Assembly (NCBI RefSeq): GCF_009730915.1 | Contig: NC_052484.1 | Span: 3,004,054 to 3,068,053, forward strand | Direction: 5' to 3' | Length of the DNA: 64,000 bases | DNA from: Dioscorea cayenensis subsp. rotundata | Taxonomy: Eukaryota > Streptophyta > Magnoliopsida > Dioscoreales > Dioscoreaceae | Shown here: piece by piece, positions 22,988 to 35,883 of the stretch | Layout of the letters: every line of letters starts with the position of its first letter | Position numbering within the stretch: position 1 is the stretch's first letter | Program-made: the position numbers and the translations under genes | The notes under the pieces: generated by a model | Database searches by the model: none | What the model was told of the DNA's origin: nothing | The model's input: only the letters and a program-made list of their open reading frames with translations

Positions 22988-23767
22988 CTCAGCAATTTTT
23001 TATTGTGATTTTATTATTTTTAAAATTTTTAAATAGATTATGATATGATTTTTTCTTGTTGAAAGAGCTACACACATTACTAATTTTAATCAATTAGCAA
23101 TATTGCCTAATTGTACTAAATTTATTGATCATGGTGATGCCACACATAATGCAATAATTGGTGCACTTTTTATTTGTGATTACTCAAATTACTAACTATT
23201 ATTAATTAACTAAGATGTGCATATGCTTAATTAGTATATTAATTTCCCTTATTTTATAAATTTGATCATAAATGTTATCATAATGCAACTTGAGACTAAT
23301 AAATCAATATTGTACCAATTTTATTTTTTTTATATCACATCATTTTGCATGCTTGTTTTACAAAATAAATTAGTACATAAATTCTTATCTATGTATTAAA
23401 ATAAAAAAAACAAATTGGATCAACAACAATTTTATTTAGTACAATAAAACACTAAGAAATTCAATGAGATATATTTAATTTTAGTTTTTGAACACAACTA
23501 AAACATAAAAAATAAAGCAATTGGTTGGTCATAATATATATATATACACACACTCCAACATCCTCGTCACGTTTTGTGGTAGTTTGAAATAGTGTTTTTT
23601 TTTAAATAAATGAAACATTTTTCATATGGCGATAATCTCAATCACATGCAACGCATGTACTTATTTTTATTAATATATTTATATGGCGTGTATTACTCTA
23701 AACACATAATATAAGATGACATATAAAATGAATACAAGCCGTGCTAAAAGTGTGAGGACATTTTTTC

Positions 23768-23838
<71 letters not shown>

Positions 23839-25408
23839 GTGCATTTAATTAATACATTATATATGAGGTAGACTCTAAATAGTTTAAGTGATTTTATCTT
23901 ACAATTATACAACGGTTAGGACTTTTGGCATCATTTTTATGATATATTTGACTAAATTAATAGGTTACTATATTAATTAATTATTACATTTTGATAATCA
24001 CAATCTCCATTTTGTCAATGTTTATTCCATAGAAATTTTTCTATACTTTAGTTATAATTCATTATTTTCATATTTTATAAACAACTCTTTCATAATGATA
24101 TAGTCAAGTATAAATATTTTTTTATTATAATTATAACATCATTTTATTATTTATATATATAATTTATATTAATTATTTTAAACATGAGATTTCTAGTAAT
24201 ATATATATATATATATATATATATTAGGATAAGTCACTTCAAAATATAAATATTTTTATTAGATCTTAACAATTATATGTATATATTACAGAGAGTTGGC
24301 TTTCAAACCTTCTGTAATGAGAGTCAATTGATTTAATTAACTACTCAGCTATTGTTATGGTGGCTTTGGTAATATAATTAATTATTTTGTTTAATAATTT
24401 TTTTAGAAATTAAATAATAATATTATTGTTATAATTATGTCTTATAATATCTTTTTAAAAATTATAATTAGAGACCAAAACTTCTAATAGACGTGTTCCT
24501 ATTGTCATCGATTAATTTTGCATTTATTAATAATTAATTTTTAAATATTAGGAGTTATTTATTTAATTGTGTGTAAAAGTCCAAAAGAACATATATATTA
24601 TTGTTGACATGACATACCAACAATGAAATAATATTTTTAAAAATATTAAATAAGATAATATCATTTGTATTAAAAAAATACACTCCATGTGATCAATGAT
24701 CATGTGATTAAATAGTTCCCTATTTTGAAAAAAGCATCCCACAAAAATATGAGATCAAGTCCTCAAATACCCTCAAGTGATTTTTTATGGGAATTTTTTC
24801 CCGTAGTCATATCACACATTTTCTTTCTAATATCCTCTCAAACATTTACATTTTTTTTTTTTTTTTTAATTTCAACTGGTTAGCATTTTTTCCCCCAAAT
24901 GTTTAGTTTTTCTCTCAACTGATTAGTTTTCTTCATCCAATTATTTAGTTTCTCTCAATGATCTAGTGCTTTCTCCTAATTATATAGTTTTTCCTCCAAA
25001 GCATGTTAACTGTATTCTTCCAATCATTTATAATTTTTTACGAACCATTTAGTTTTTTCTTCAAACTATTTATATTTTTTTTTCTGCGAATTATTTAATA
25101 TTATATTCTAGCTGTTTAATTAGTATTCTGTTTAGTGCAATTCTTCATTTTTTTTTGCTACTCATATTTGTGTAGTGCATATGTTTTTTTTTAAGATGAG
25201 TTACTAGACTGCTAAAAAAAGTAGAAGCGTATACAATTCTCGTTGAAGCAAGTAGGAGTGGGATCTGTGTATATGTAGATACTGTGACGGCCTGTATACA
25301 ATCACTACTCACACTTTAAAAAATATATCCTCACCTATGATTTAAATTTTTACCATTTCTGAAAAATTTAATTGAGAACCTAGCTAGCTATCAACATACC
25401 ACTAATTG
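22199..25408. other. AT-rich intergenic with microsatellites
   Basis: Very AT-rich. It includes (TTA)n at about 22961-22987, a long (ATT)n tract at 23770-23838 and a (TA)n tract at about 24200-24225. From about 24880 to 25140 a T-rich stretch repeats phrases like TTTAGTTTTTTC-CTCAA. No gene is seen. Confidence 0.35.
23770..23838. repeat. (ATT)n microsatellite
   Basis: Uninterrupted trinucleotide repeat of about 23 units. Confidence 0.95.
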
Positions 25409-25418
25409 GTCGTTGGTA

Positions 25419-25910
25419 GGGTAAATTTTTCAAGTAGTCACTGTGTTATGGCGGATTTCCACTTTGATCATCGTGTTTCAATTTGTTTCTTTTTGGTCAT
25501 TAGTTATCGATTTGTTTTCACCGGTTGGTCACTTGGGGTTTTCCAGCCCAATTTGAATGACGTGGCCGCCAGAAATGCCACGCCACTATTTTTTTAATAT
25601 TTCTCTCATCCCAGCTGGAGAGAGGATGCTGACTCAGCTAACATAACCCCAGCCAGGATGCTGACTCAGCTCATTTAATCCTAGTCAGCATCCAACTAAT
25701 CTTCTCATTTCCCATTCTATGCTAGGGTTCATCCTTCCAAACCGAGAGAGAAAGGGGAATTCGATCCGAGAGAGAGGGAGACATCCGATCCGAGAGAGGG
25801 ACACATCCGATCTGAGAGAGGAACCACGCGGTTTTTTCTCCATCAGTGCTGAAGCGAGGAAAGGAACCACGCGGTTTTTTCTCCATCAGTGCTGAAGCGA
25901 GGAGAGGAAC
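25419..25910. repeat. MULE left terminal inverted repeat
   Basis: Matches the reverse complement of about 31870-32343. The inner part holds GA-rich direct repeats (ATCCGAGAGAG) and two tandem copies of a ~46-bp segment containing CCACGCGGTTTTTTCTCC (about 25814-25905); the right copy has only one, and shorter. Confidence 0.85.
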
Positions 25911-26349
25911 CACATGTTATCGTGGTAGCTGAGGAGAGTGTACAACCTCAATCGGGAATCTGAGGACAGTGTAGAAATTTGTTCATGTGTGCCTGAAGTT
26001 CTTTTTTTTTTTGTTTATAATTTTCATGTAACTATTTTTTTTTGTGGACTGGCAAATGGTTCACTTCTCATGTAAATAATTTTTTCTGGAACGACAAATG
26101 GTTGTTTTAATGATCGAGCTTTGGCAGTCATTGAGAAAAGATTCGTGGTGGTTGTATTGATTTCATTTATGCAGTTAAATGGATTGATTCTTACTCAGAA
26201 GGTCATCTGAGACTTGTCATTCTTACTCACAAGGACATCTGAGACTTCTCAATTGATTTAGTATTTTGCAGGACATCTCAGATGAGCAATAACTTGTGAA
26301 GGGATTTAGTATTTTGCAATATATGTCAGATGAGAAATAACTTGTCTGT

Positions 26350-26760
26350 TTATAGTTTTCCAGCAGAATTGAAGTCAGAATCTGAATAAAAATTAATAAG
26401 AATGAATCCTGAGAATGTAGAAGAAAACATCAACTGAATACAATTGTCTTCATACAATCAAAATAAATATACAATTGATATACAATTGATTCCTGGGAAT
26501 TCCAGTACAAAATTGGCTGAATACAATTGTCAGCATATACAAGAGAACATTAACTTTTTCTGTTTTCAGTTTTTCTACAGAATTGAGGTCAAAAACCGAA
26601 TAAAAATTAATAAGAATGAATCCTGGTAATGTAGAATAGAACATCAGCTGAATACAATTGCCTTCATACAATCAAAATAAATATACAATTGATTCCTGGG
26701 AATTCCAGTACAAAATTGGCTGAATACAATTGTCAGCATAATTCCAGTACAAAATTTAAA
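26350..26760. repeat. Subterminal direct repeats inside the MULE
   Basis: Two copies of a ~190-bp segment, each with AATAAAAATTAATAAGAATG, GAATCCTG, CAGCTGAATACAATTG-type and GATTCCTGGGAATTCCAG blocks (about 26370-26560 and 26585-26745). Smaller repeats of the ACAAAATTGG / CAATTGTCAGCATA theme occur around them. They lie downstream of the transposase. Confidence 0.65.
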
Positions 26761-28259
26761 AACACACAAAACACTACTGTAGTTTTTGAATGCCATTTTT
26801 ACAACCACGAAACAAAGCTGACAGTTGTGGTCCCTGCAAAATTTTAAAAGAATCAAATGCAATAGAGCTGTATTTTTTTAATACCATTTTGACAACCACA
26901 AAACACAGCTGACAGTTCCCCGAGACCACTATTCTGATCCATGCCAAAAATTTTAAAACAAGCACATGCAACAGAGCAGAGCACCCACTTTTATTACAGT
27001 TTTTTATGGTCTCCCAGATGCATTGTTCCCTCCAAGCCCTGGTGGAAGCCAAACTTTCCTTTTTTTCCCCAGTTTGAGTTGGTTTGGTTTTGGCTTCTAA
27101 ATTTATGTCCACCCCTTGATTGTTGATTGGTGTTGGTCTTGTTGGAAAATGCTTCCTCGCTTGGCTTTTGGAGAGGAGTTGGTCTTGTATTCCCAGTGTA
27201 GGCAAAATGTTCCTCTCCAAGCTTCCATCTCCATCTCCAACTGTTGTTTTGGGGTAGGTTTGCTCAGTAGTTACTCCTACCTGCAATTTTTAGAGAACTA
27301 AATGCTTCATCAAATATATGTTGCGCATCTCCTCAAGTATTAAAAAAAAAAATACCTGTGGCACTTGTGCATCTACCTGAGTCCCAATTGTTGTAGGAGT
27401 GCTGAAGATAACCTGAGGAGATATTTTCCTAGGTAACTGCTTCCTTGCTTGCCCTTTGGACAGAAGTTGTTTTTTCTCTCCCCTCGAGGGCAATTTTCCC
27501 ACATTTATGTTTCCACCTCCAACTTCTTTCAGGGTTGTTGTTTGATTAGTGGTATGACCTGCCTGAGAATTTCATAGAAACAATTTTTCATCATAAATCT
27601 GCTGCAAAACAATTTTGTAAATTAAATCAACTACCTGTATGTTAGGTGAAACTGCCTGGCTTCCACTTGCTAGAGGCCTCTGCATATCATGTTCTGCAGT
27701 TGGAATTTCCTGGGTATATATGCTCAGCCCATAAGGTATTTTTATTACAGAAACAAAGTCAAATTTGGGTATATATTTTGTGGACTTACTTGTGGTAGTG
27801 ATGAGGGTGCTGGTTCTGTTGGATTGCCATGTTCCTCAACAGCATTTGCAGATCTCCCATAAATGTTGTCATGTTGAGGTATGTTGCTCATCTACATTAA
27901 AACAGATAAGTTTTGTGCATATTATATAAACATGTTTTGTCCTGCTCATGCCTTTCCAAAAATCAGTAAACATTCCTCCATAACAATGGTGAAGTGATCC
28001 TAAAGAACATGTGGATCAATTGTGTCCATAGGATCTATGTCAGTTCTATCACCCTGCATCAAAACAAATAATATTATTGGCATAGTTGAAAAGATATATT
28101 ATAGTTAAATTTGTTGTGATTGTACTTGTGGATTATGTTCCTCTTCAGCTGTGCTGTGCCTCTATCCTTGTCCCTGTGAGTGTCACATTATTAGAGTAAT
28201 GATAAACAGAAAGCAACAGAAATGCTTAATAAAATCATAAACTGCTCACCTGCTGGCCA

Positions 28260-31200
28260 TGGTACCTCCTGTTATGCCCAATAGCTCCACAAACACTCGC
28301 AAGTCTTGTCGTGGCCTTTCCTACTCGACCTTCCCTTTAGTGAATCCAGTGGGTTCTTCAAGAGGATCCTTTCTCCTCATCATTGGTTTCCTGCCCCTGT
28401 TCTTGTTTGCTGGTTCTGGCGGTATGACTGGAGCTTGTGGACTCTTTGGCCAACAGTTTGCATCTTGTGTTGGGTTTAATATATGGTTATATGTGGCCAG
28501 GAAAGTACTAACTTTATAACACTCATCTATGTAATCTTCGGGGTTTTTTTTTGTTGTAATACAAGGCTGATATTACATGGCAACAGGGAATACCTGTCAG
28601 TTGCCACCTCCTACATGTGCAAGACATTTCCTTGCAGTCAACAATAAATTGCCCATCTAAACATGCAACTTGGTACTTGTCACCACTTGATCAAGTTGTC
28701 TTTCATGACCAACTTAATTGTTTGCCCTTTTCTAGCTTGTTAACAATTTTAGGACAATGTTGTGTGGTGCATTTATTCATTAAATCTCTTCTCTTTTGGA
28801 TCCTAACCATTAGCTGTGTTCGGATCATCTCATTAAGACTAACTATCCCTTTTGTCCTGGCTTCAAGTATTTGGCTGTTAAAGCATTCGCATAAATTGTT
28901 AAGCAACATGTCACACTTAAATTTTGATATGACAGGAATGTAACTACTCTTAGCACAAGCCCATAAATGCTCCTTAAGACCTTTACCTCTAAATTTTTTC
29001 CTAAAGTTTGTATGTATATGTCTCACACAGAATCGATGTTCACTGTAAAGGAAGATTTCCTCAATTGCATTTAGAAGGCCGTAAGGGAAAAATTCACCAG
29101 CAAACATTCACAGGACAAGTTACAAAAAATTAAAAAAAAAGGAAAGCAAACACAAAGTAATGTTAATTAATTCAGCACATATAAACATACTATGCTTCAA
29201 ATTAAAATTCAGCACATATAGCATACTATGAGTCAAATGAAAATTAATTCAGCACATAGAAACATACAGCCCATTCAAAGTAAAATTCAGCACATATAAA
29301 CATATTATGATTCAGCACATAGAAACATACAGCCCATTCAAATTAAAATTCAGTTAGCACATAGAGCATACTATGATTCAAAGGATAATTAATTCAGTAC
29401 ATAGAAACATACTATGATTCAAAGGATAATAAACAAACTAAACTTAGTAATATTTTCTTTACCTTCTTCCTGTCACTCATGAAACACCAGTGATGAGAGT
29501 TGCTAATCTCTAAATCTTCAGCCAACAATTCCAAAAACCACACCCAATTATCAAAGTTTTCCCTGTCCACCACTGCCCATGCTATTGGATAGATGCAATC
29601 ATTTGCATCTATGCCAACGGCTGTAAGTAGCTGACCCCCATAGTATCCCTTCAAGAAACAACCATCGACAGATATAACCTACCTACAACCTGCTAGGAAT
29701 CCTGCTCTGAGTGGGGATAAGCACACATACATTGCTGAAAACACACCCTCATTGCATCTAAACTTGATTGTGGACTAAGGGTGTGTCCTAATCAATTCCA
29801 ATCTATAATCATACAACCTACACATTTGTGTGTGCTCATCCCCATCAAGCATTCTAATTCGTAACAAGTATATAAAAGAAAGATCAGTTAAATAATATTA
29901 TTGATCCATCTAAGAAAATATTAAGAAAAAAATTTCAAAAAGTAAGATATACTTGATGATGTACCTTATTGCAATATTTTTGGCCCTCCAAGCTTTTAAT
30001 CTGCTTATGTTTGTTTGCTGGTTGGTCCTCACAGCTTGTATTATACCTGAAAGCATCCAAGATGGGTCTACTCTGAACTGCTCCAGGTATTCTTCTGCTA
30101 TCCACTTTGCACTGACGTGCCTTATATTATGGTCCCGTGTACATTCATGCTTGAGATGGCCAGCCTTGATCTGAATTGTGTTCTTATCATGCATCATTGG
30201 TGAAGCCCACAGGTAAAATGGACATCCTTTTTTACAATATGCCCTACACCTGACTTTACTGTTTGGCTTGAAGTTCATAACAACTCTGTTCTTTATCCCA
30301 TAGTTTTTCACTACTTGCTTGAACTGTGCAAAACTTCTAAACTTCATCCCTATTTTTAAATCGAGGATCTTTCATATCCATCGTTTCTCTAAATTCAGAA
30401 TATTTGGGCTTTGGAAGCTTGATACCTTCTTCATCGGGCTTGAAGAACATGATTGCAGCCTCATCGGAATAAGCATAGTCGACCTCAGACATCCCCGCTC
30501 ATCATCATCTACCACCTGACCAACATTCACATGAGCATCAGATCCTTGCTTAGCAGCAGAATTCCTTTCATCTCCTTCATCACCTTCAACCCCGTCACTG
30601 TCTTCACTGCCTTCACTGTTAAGACTGTACTCGGAGTCATGAATATCACTCTCTGCATCACTTTCCTGTCCATCTCCCTCAGCCTCTTGCCCTTCATTAT
30701 CCTGTACACCTTTATTGACCACATGATCTTCAAGATCTCTTCCCTGTCCACTTTTAGAGCCCAAATGTTCTACAGCAGTATCAAGATCTTCATCTCTAGC
30801 TTCTTCTTGCAATTCATCATCCTGCAAACTTTTACCGTATACATGTTCTTCACCACCATCAAGGTCTTCATCCCCAAAGATCTATAAGCTCTTCCTCAAC
30901 TTCATCTAGTTCATCTTCTACATTAGCCTCTCACGCCTTTCACGAATTGCTCTACACTTGCAACATTTCCCGACTTGTTCGGACCAATGGGATCATCCAT
31001 CGTAACAACCTTCACATAAACACTTGCAATCTTGTTCTCGCCCTCTACACTTGAAGCCATCGAATGACATCTCGAGTCGATTTTTAATTCTTTTCAACCT
31101 CTGCTACTTGACTACTCTTCTCATTCCACCATAAGCTGCACCCATCTACATGAATCTTCAAATCTATGACCATATCTAAAATCTCCAATCTAGATATGAA

Positions 31201-31450
31201 ATCAGCATCACAAAAATCTACAAAGCCTGTCATCCTATAATCACTCCAATTTGCAATATCATCCATCCCATAGTGTATTTGTATTGTAAAAAAATCGGCA
31301 AAGGCCACTGGATGAAAACAATGGAAATTATTATAAGAAATAATAAAACATATATAAATTACAATCAGTACATCATACATACAATACATACAAGTATGCC
31401 ATACAAACACAGCCAAGCAAACACATCCAAACAATAATATTAGATGCATT
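28260..31450 (-). pseudogene. MuDR-type transposase (mudrA-like), interrupted
   Basis: Read on the minus strand. An N-terminal segment (about 31300-31084) has a PB1-like look. An acidic Asp/Glu/Ser-rich linker follows (about 30880-30480). The MuDR DNA-binding domain lies at about 30347-29950, with YGIKNRVVMNFKPNSKVR and a CKKGCPFYLWAS zinc-binding patch. The MULE catalytic domain lies at about 29850-29440, with VSVDGCFLKG-like VISVDGCFLKGYYGGQL and PIAWAVVDREN. The rest of the catalytic domain is at 29107-28703. A SWIM finger (CTC…CCH, about 28640-28560) and a basic tail complete it. Breaks: in-frame stops just before VISVDG and at HP*ST, and a one-base frameshift in an A run at about 30352-30358, just before the DNA-binding domain. 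Introns are likely, so some gaps are not damage. It is probably not functional as written. Confidence 0.85.
29165..29425. repeat. Short tandem repeats within a MULE intron
   Basis: About seven imperfect copies of a 30-55-bp unit with AATTCAGCACATA(T/G)AAACATA and CTATG(A/C)TTCAAA. They lie between two catalytic-domain blocks of the transposase, so probably in an intron. Confidence 0.7.
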
Positions 31451-31869
31451 TAAAGGTGTTCATCATGTACTTCACCAAAGTATGTTAATTATGTACTCCA
31501 TAGAGATAATTTCGATTATTATACAAAGGACAACCAAGCAATTAACAAAACATGAACAACTATCAAGAGTATATAAAGGAACATCACATTTCAAGCATTC
31601 TAAACTCAGTTGAATATACATCATATTTGGGCTAGTTTTTGCAGGTTATGGAGAGGATAACAACTGGGTCCCAATAAGAACTACAGATTAAGATAAGGAC
31701 AAAATGGTACGAATCAAGAAAGATTGAAAAAGTAAACTAACATGGAAAGGAAAATAAATTGAAAATGGACAAGAATAACTAACCATATGCTGGTGTTGCG
31801 CCTTCCACATCTCTTATATTCCAACAGTTCGGCATTATGACCAACTATGGTCGCCGTCGGTTAGCCCTA

Positions 31870-32343
31870 ACTTTAGTCGTCCGAAATACAGGACTTCTTC
31901 TTCCTCTCCTCGCTTCAACGCTGATGGAGAAACCGTGTGTTTCGAGTGAGTGTCTCCCCTTTCTCTCTCGGATCGGATGTCTCCCTCTCTCTTTGATCGA
32001 ATTCCCCTTTCTCTCTCGGTTTGGAAGGATGAACCCTAGCATAGAATGGGAAAGGAGAAGATTAGTTGGATGCTGACTAGGATTAAATGAGCTGAGTTAG
32101 CATCCTGGCTGGGGTTATGTTAGCCGAGTCAGCATCCTCTCTCCAGCTGGGATGAGAGAAATATTAAAAAAAATAGTGACGTGGCATTTCCGGCGGCCAC
32201 GTCATTCAAATTGGGCCGGAAAGCCTCAAGTGACCAATCGGTAAAAACAAATCGATAACTAATGACCAAAAAGAAACAAATTGAAACACGACGATCAAAG
32301 TGAAAATCCGCCATAACACAATGACTACATGAAAAATTTACCC
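31870..32343. repeat. MULE right terminal inverted repeat
   Basis: Reverse-complement partner of 25419-25910. It ends ...AAATTTACCC at 32343, directly followed by the 10-bp duplication. Confidence 0.85.
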
Positions 32344-32353
32344 GTCGTTGGTA

Positions 32354-34463
32354 TGTGTGGTCCATGCTTGCTCTCAACTATTTAATGCTTTCTCTTGTAT
32401 GTTAATATGTTCTGATCAAGATTATTAATAATTTTCCTCCAAATATTTAGTGTTTCTCCCAACTATACAGTGTGTTTTTTCTCAACTATTTAGTGCATTC
32501 TTGTACATGTTTATATTTTCTTCCAACATTTTTTTCCTCCCAATTAGTTAATGCTTTCTCCTGCATATAAATATAGTACTCTATCAATTTCTTATTATCA
32601 ATCACTTTAGAGAAATTTTTTATTTCAAATTATGGATGCGGGGACATGGCATCCCCATCCAAGATGGGGGAGTGAGTGGGGAGACGCTCCCCTTCCTCAC
32701 CCCGCTTTTTGCCCATTTCTAGCTACTTTTCATTCATTTGTTTATTATTTATTTATTTATTTTTCAAGCTACTTAATACTTTTTCTTCTTACTTTTTCTT
32801 CTTGCTTCCAATAGTTTATCTAATTGGTTTCAACTGCTTAGATTTAAGCACCTAAGTATAAAACTAAATAATTTTGTAGAAATTTAAATATTTGAATGAA
32901 AACTAAAGGCATGTCTAAAATGCCTAAACAATGCTATACATGACATGATCTAAATGGTTATATTTAGAGACAAATGTATTTAGGTATAAAAAACTAAGCA
33001 ATAACATATAATATTTTATAAACTCCAATTTAACTACAAGAAGGTATAGAAGATGAAAGAAGAAAAATTAAGTAAAAGAACAATGTCAAGAAAACAAAAC
33101 ATGTCTAAGAAATAGAGAACATGAAAAATAAAAGCAACATAGTCAAGAATAATAATAAAAATAAATAAATTTACTGTTGCTTATTTACAAGGGCATGATT
33201 GTAATTTCAACACCCACAGGTCGGATGATTGGGTATAAAAAAGAAGTTAGGAGGTCAATTTGAAAGTATAACACTATTTTTTTCCTCAAATTTTCTAGAA
33301 ACATACTTATTATTTGACGTGATACATGATAATTTAATGCGTTATAAATAATGTCCAATTAATTATGAAGAATCTAAGCATATAATTTACAATTAACTTT
33401 AATAAAATGCTAAAAAGACATGATAATTACATATATATTATGATGCCTTATTAATTATTTCTTTATAATGCAATTTTTTTTATTTGAAAAAGTATCAAAT
33501 TATATTGATCAAATTAACTCGTATTGATGAATGGAAAAAAATAATTAGATATATAAAATATAATTAATGAGGTAATAGAAAAATCTAAACTACATATGAT
33601 CAACATATTTTGAGAAATACAAAATGAATAACCAAAGTGCTTTTTATAAAACCTTATCAATTAAAGAATTTGAGATGGAAACAAAAGTTTTGTTGATGAG
33701 AAATAAATAAATTCCATAATAAAATTAATAAAAAAATATTTTTTTTTATTTCATACACCATAATTTCTTACAATTAAATACACAATACATAAAATTTTGA
33801 TGAAATATCTGCGAATAAAATCCAAATTAAGTATAATAAACATATTCTGCCAAATATAGAATGAATAAAAAATGGTTCTGTAAAACTATTAATTGTAGAA
33901 TTATTGATGAAGTATAAATGGACGCTTATTACATGAAAATTTCTTGTCGGTTTTTAAAACGAATTAAAAACAGAATTTTTTTTTGTTTTTAAAAAGCTTG
34001 TTGCTAGTTACTTAGTAATAGAAGTCTCGATTTGTTTATGAATTTAAAAACGGATTCACAACGGAATTAACTTATTTATATATATTTAATTTATTAAAAC
34101 TTTTCTAAATCATTTCAAAATAGAACATATTTTTAATAAAATATAAATTAAAAAAAAACTAATTAAGTGAAGTCCCATTCCAATTTTAGAAATGGATTGC
34201 AAAATCAATTGCAAATATGTTTATAATAAGAAACAGAACTGTCCTATTTTTAAATTTCTATTTCTAAATTTCTAATCAAGCAAATTCTTGTAGTGCCTAT
34301 GATAAATTTGATAAATAAAAAAAAATTAAGTTATCATTCCATACTCCAATGTCTCTTACAATTGGATAGATATATAATCCTTATAAAAATTATATAAATA
34401 GATAAGATCTAAATTTAACATGACAAACATAAGGAATGCATGGTTTAAATAAAACTCTATGTA
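32354..34463. other. AT-rich intergenic with transposon debris
   Basis: Mostly AT-rich. A GC-rich patch at 32633-32712 (repeated GGGGA/TCCCC themes) looks like the end of another element. A segment near 33945-34080 repeats 'AAAACGAATTAAAAAC / AAAACGGATTCACAACGG'. No gene is recognised. The last part should hold the expansin 3' UTR. Confidence 0.3.
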
Positions 34464-35848
34464 TCAATTAGAGAATTGCCGACGAGAAATAAAAGTTTGG
34501 CCAAAAATCCAAGTTGGAGGAACAACATAAGGGAACTCTAGGGTTTTTCCATCGGTAAGCAAGAGTTTGAAGGAGAGAGCTTGATTTCGGAAATCAGCAC
34601 TGGTTTGCCAATTTGCACCCCAATTTCTTTGCATGGATGCCCATGAAGAAGATGAAGCCTTGATCCATGCTGCTTTCACTGCACCACTGCCTCCAATGTT
34701 TGTAAACATTACTAGGTTGAAGTTACCTTGGCCTTTTAGTGTGAACCTTACTCCACCAACTCTTTTGCATGACACCCTTCCATTTTTACATGCAAAATTA
34801 ACATGAGCTTATTTAGTACTCTCATTGTAGAAATCTTATCTTATTTTAATTTAAATGTTAATTTAATATTTTATTATTTGTCTAAGTTCCATGTTTATAT
34901 ATTATTAATTAAAATAGTGTTAAATTTTTTTTTCATTATAATAGAGTTTGTTTAATTGAGATTTTTTCATATAAATCTATGTGTGCAACCCTTCCATTTT
35001 AATGAAAAATGTGACCGATGTGTTTAAGTAGTGTGCGTAATTTAGGTATAATTGATTGGTTTTGGTTGGGTGGTTCAATTTTTCCCCAATTTTACTAATA
35101 TTTTTTTTTAATTGTTGGTTTCGAGGTATGATTATGGTATTGATATAATAAGCTTGAAGTGATTGCATGATATAAAATTAGTAATTTATAGTTTGATCTA
35201 AAGTATTTCATACATTAACAAAAGTAGAACTTTAAAATGGTCAATACAAAACAATTGAAAATAGTTAAAAACTCTTATTTCTTTTAAAAGATATGAAATA
35301 TGTGGTGTTATTTTAACATATAATTAACTTATTCTTCTTTTAGTTGAATTTCATTTTATTTTATTATCTTTAATTATTATTTTATACTAAGGCTTCATAA
35401 AAATGTTTAATGAACCTTATCTCATATATATAATATGAAATTACTTTTTGCCTACCAAATTATTTTCATTAATTTGGACTATTGATAAATTTGAAATATT
35501 AGTAACTTTCTCAATTTTGCATGAATAATCTCATCATAAATAAATAAATAAATAAACCCATATAAACTATACCTTCTATAGAGAATGGGAACAATGCCCT
35601 CAGAACTTATTCAGCTTTTGGTTGAATTTCAATTTTTTTTAATCATCTTTAATTATTATTTTATATTTGGACTTTCTAAAAATGTTTAATGAATCTTATC
35701 ATATAATGTATATATATATATATAACATATGAAATTTCTTTTTGCTTACCAAAATTTTCCATTAATTTGGACTATTGATTAATTTGAAATATCAGTAATT
35801 TTCTCAATTTTGCATAAATAATCTCATAATAAATAAATAAGTAAATAA

Positions 35849-35883
<35 letters not shown>

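Larger units (their letters stand above)
25419..32343 (-). mobile_element. Mutator-like element (MULE), ~6.9 kb, with a perfect 10-bp target duplication
   Basis: Both ends begin GGGTAAATTTTTCA and form long inverted repeats (25419 to about 25910, and about 31870 to 32343). The flanks carry the identical 10-mer GTCGTTGGTA at 25409-25418 and 32344-32353. The interior encodes a MuDR-type transposase on the minus strand, with DNA-binding, MULE catalytic and SWIM zinc-finger parts in the right order. A perfect duplication and clearly alignable long ends suggest a fairly recent insertion, although the transposase already carries stops and a frameshift. Confidence 0.92.

Noticed and set aside
25685..25913. 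Short frames in the MULE left terminal repeat
   Set aside because: They arise from GA-rich direct repeats in the inverted repeat and are not conserved as protein in the right copy.
26941..28519. Plus-strand frames near the MULE transposase tail
   Set aside because: They are shadows of the minus-strand C-terminal region and its introns.
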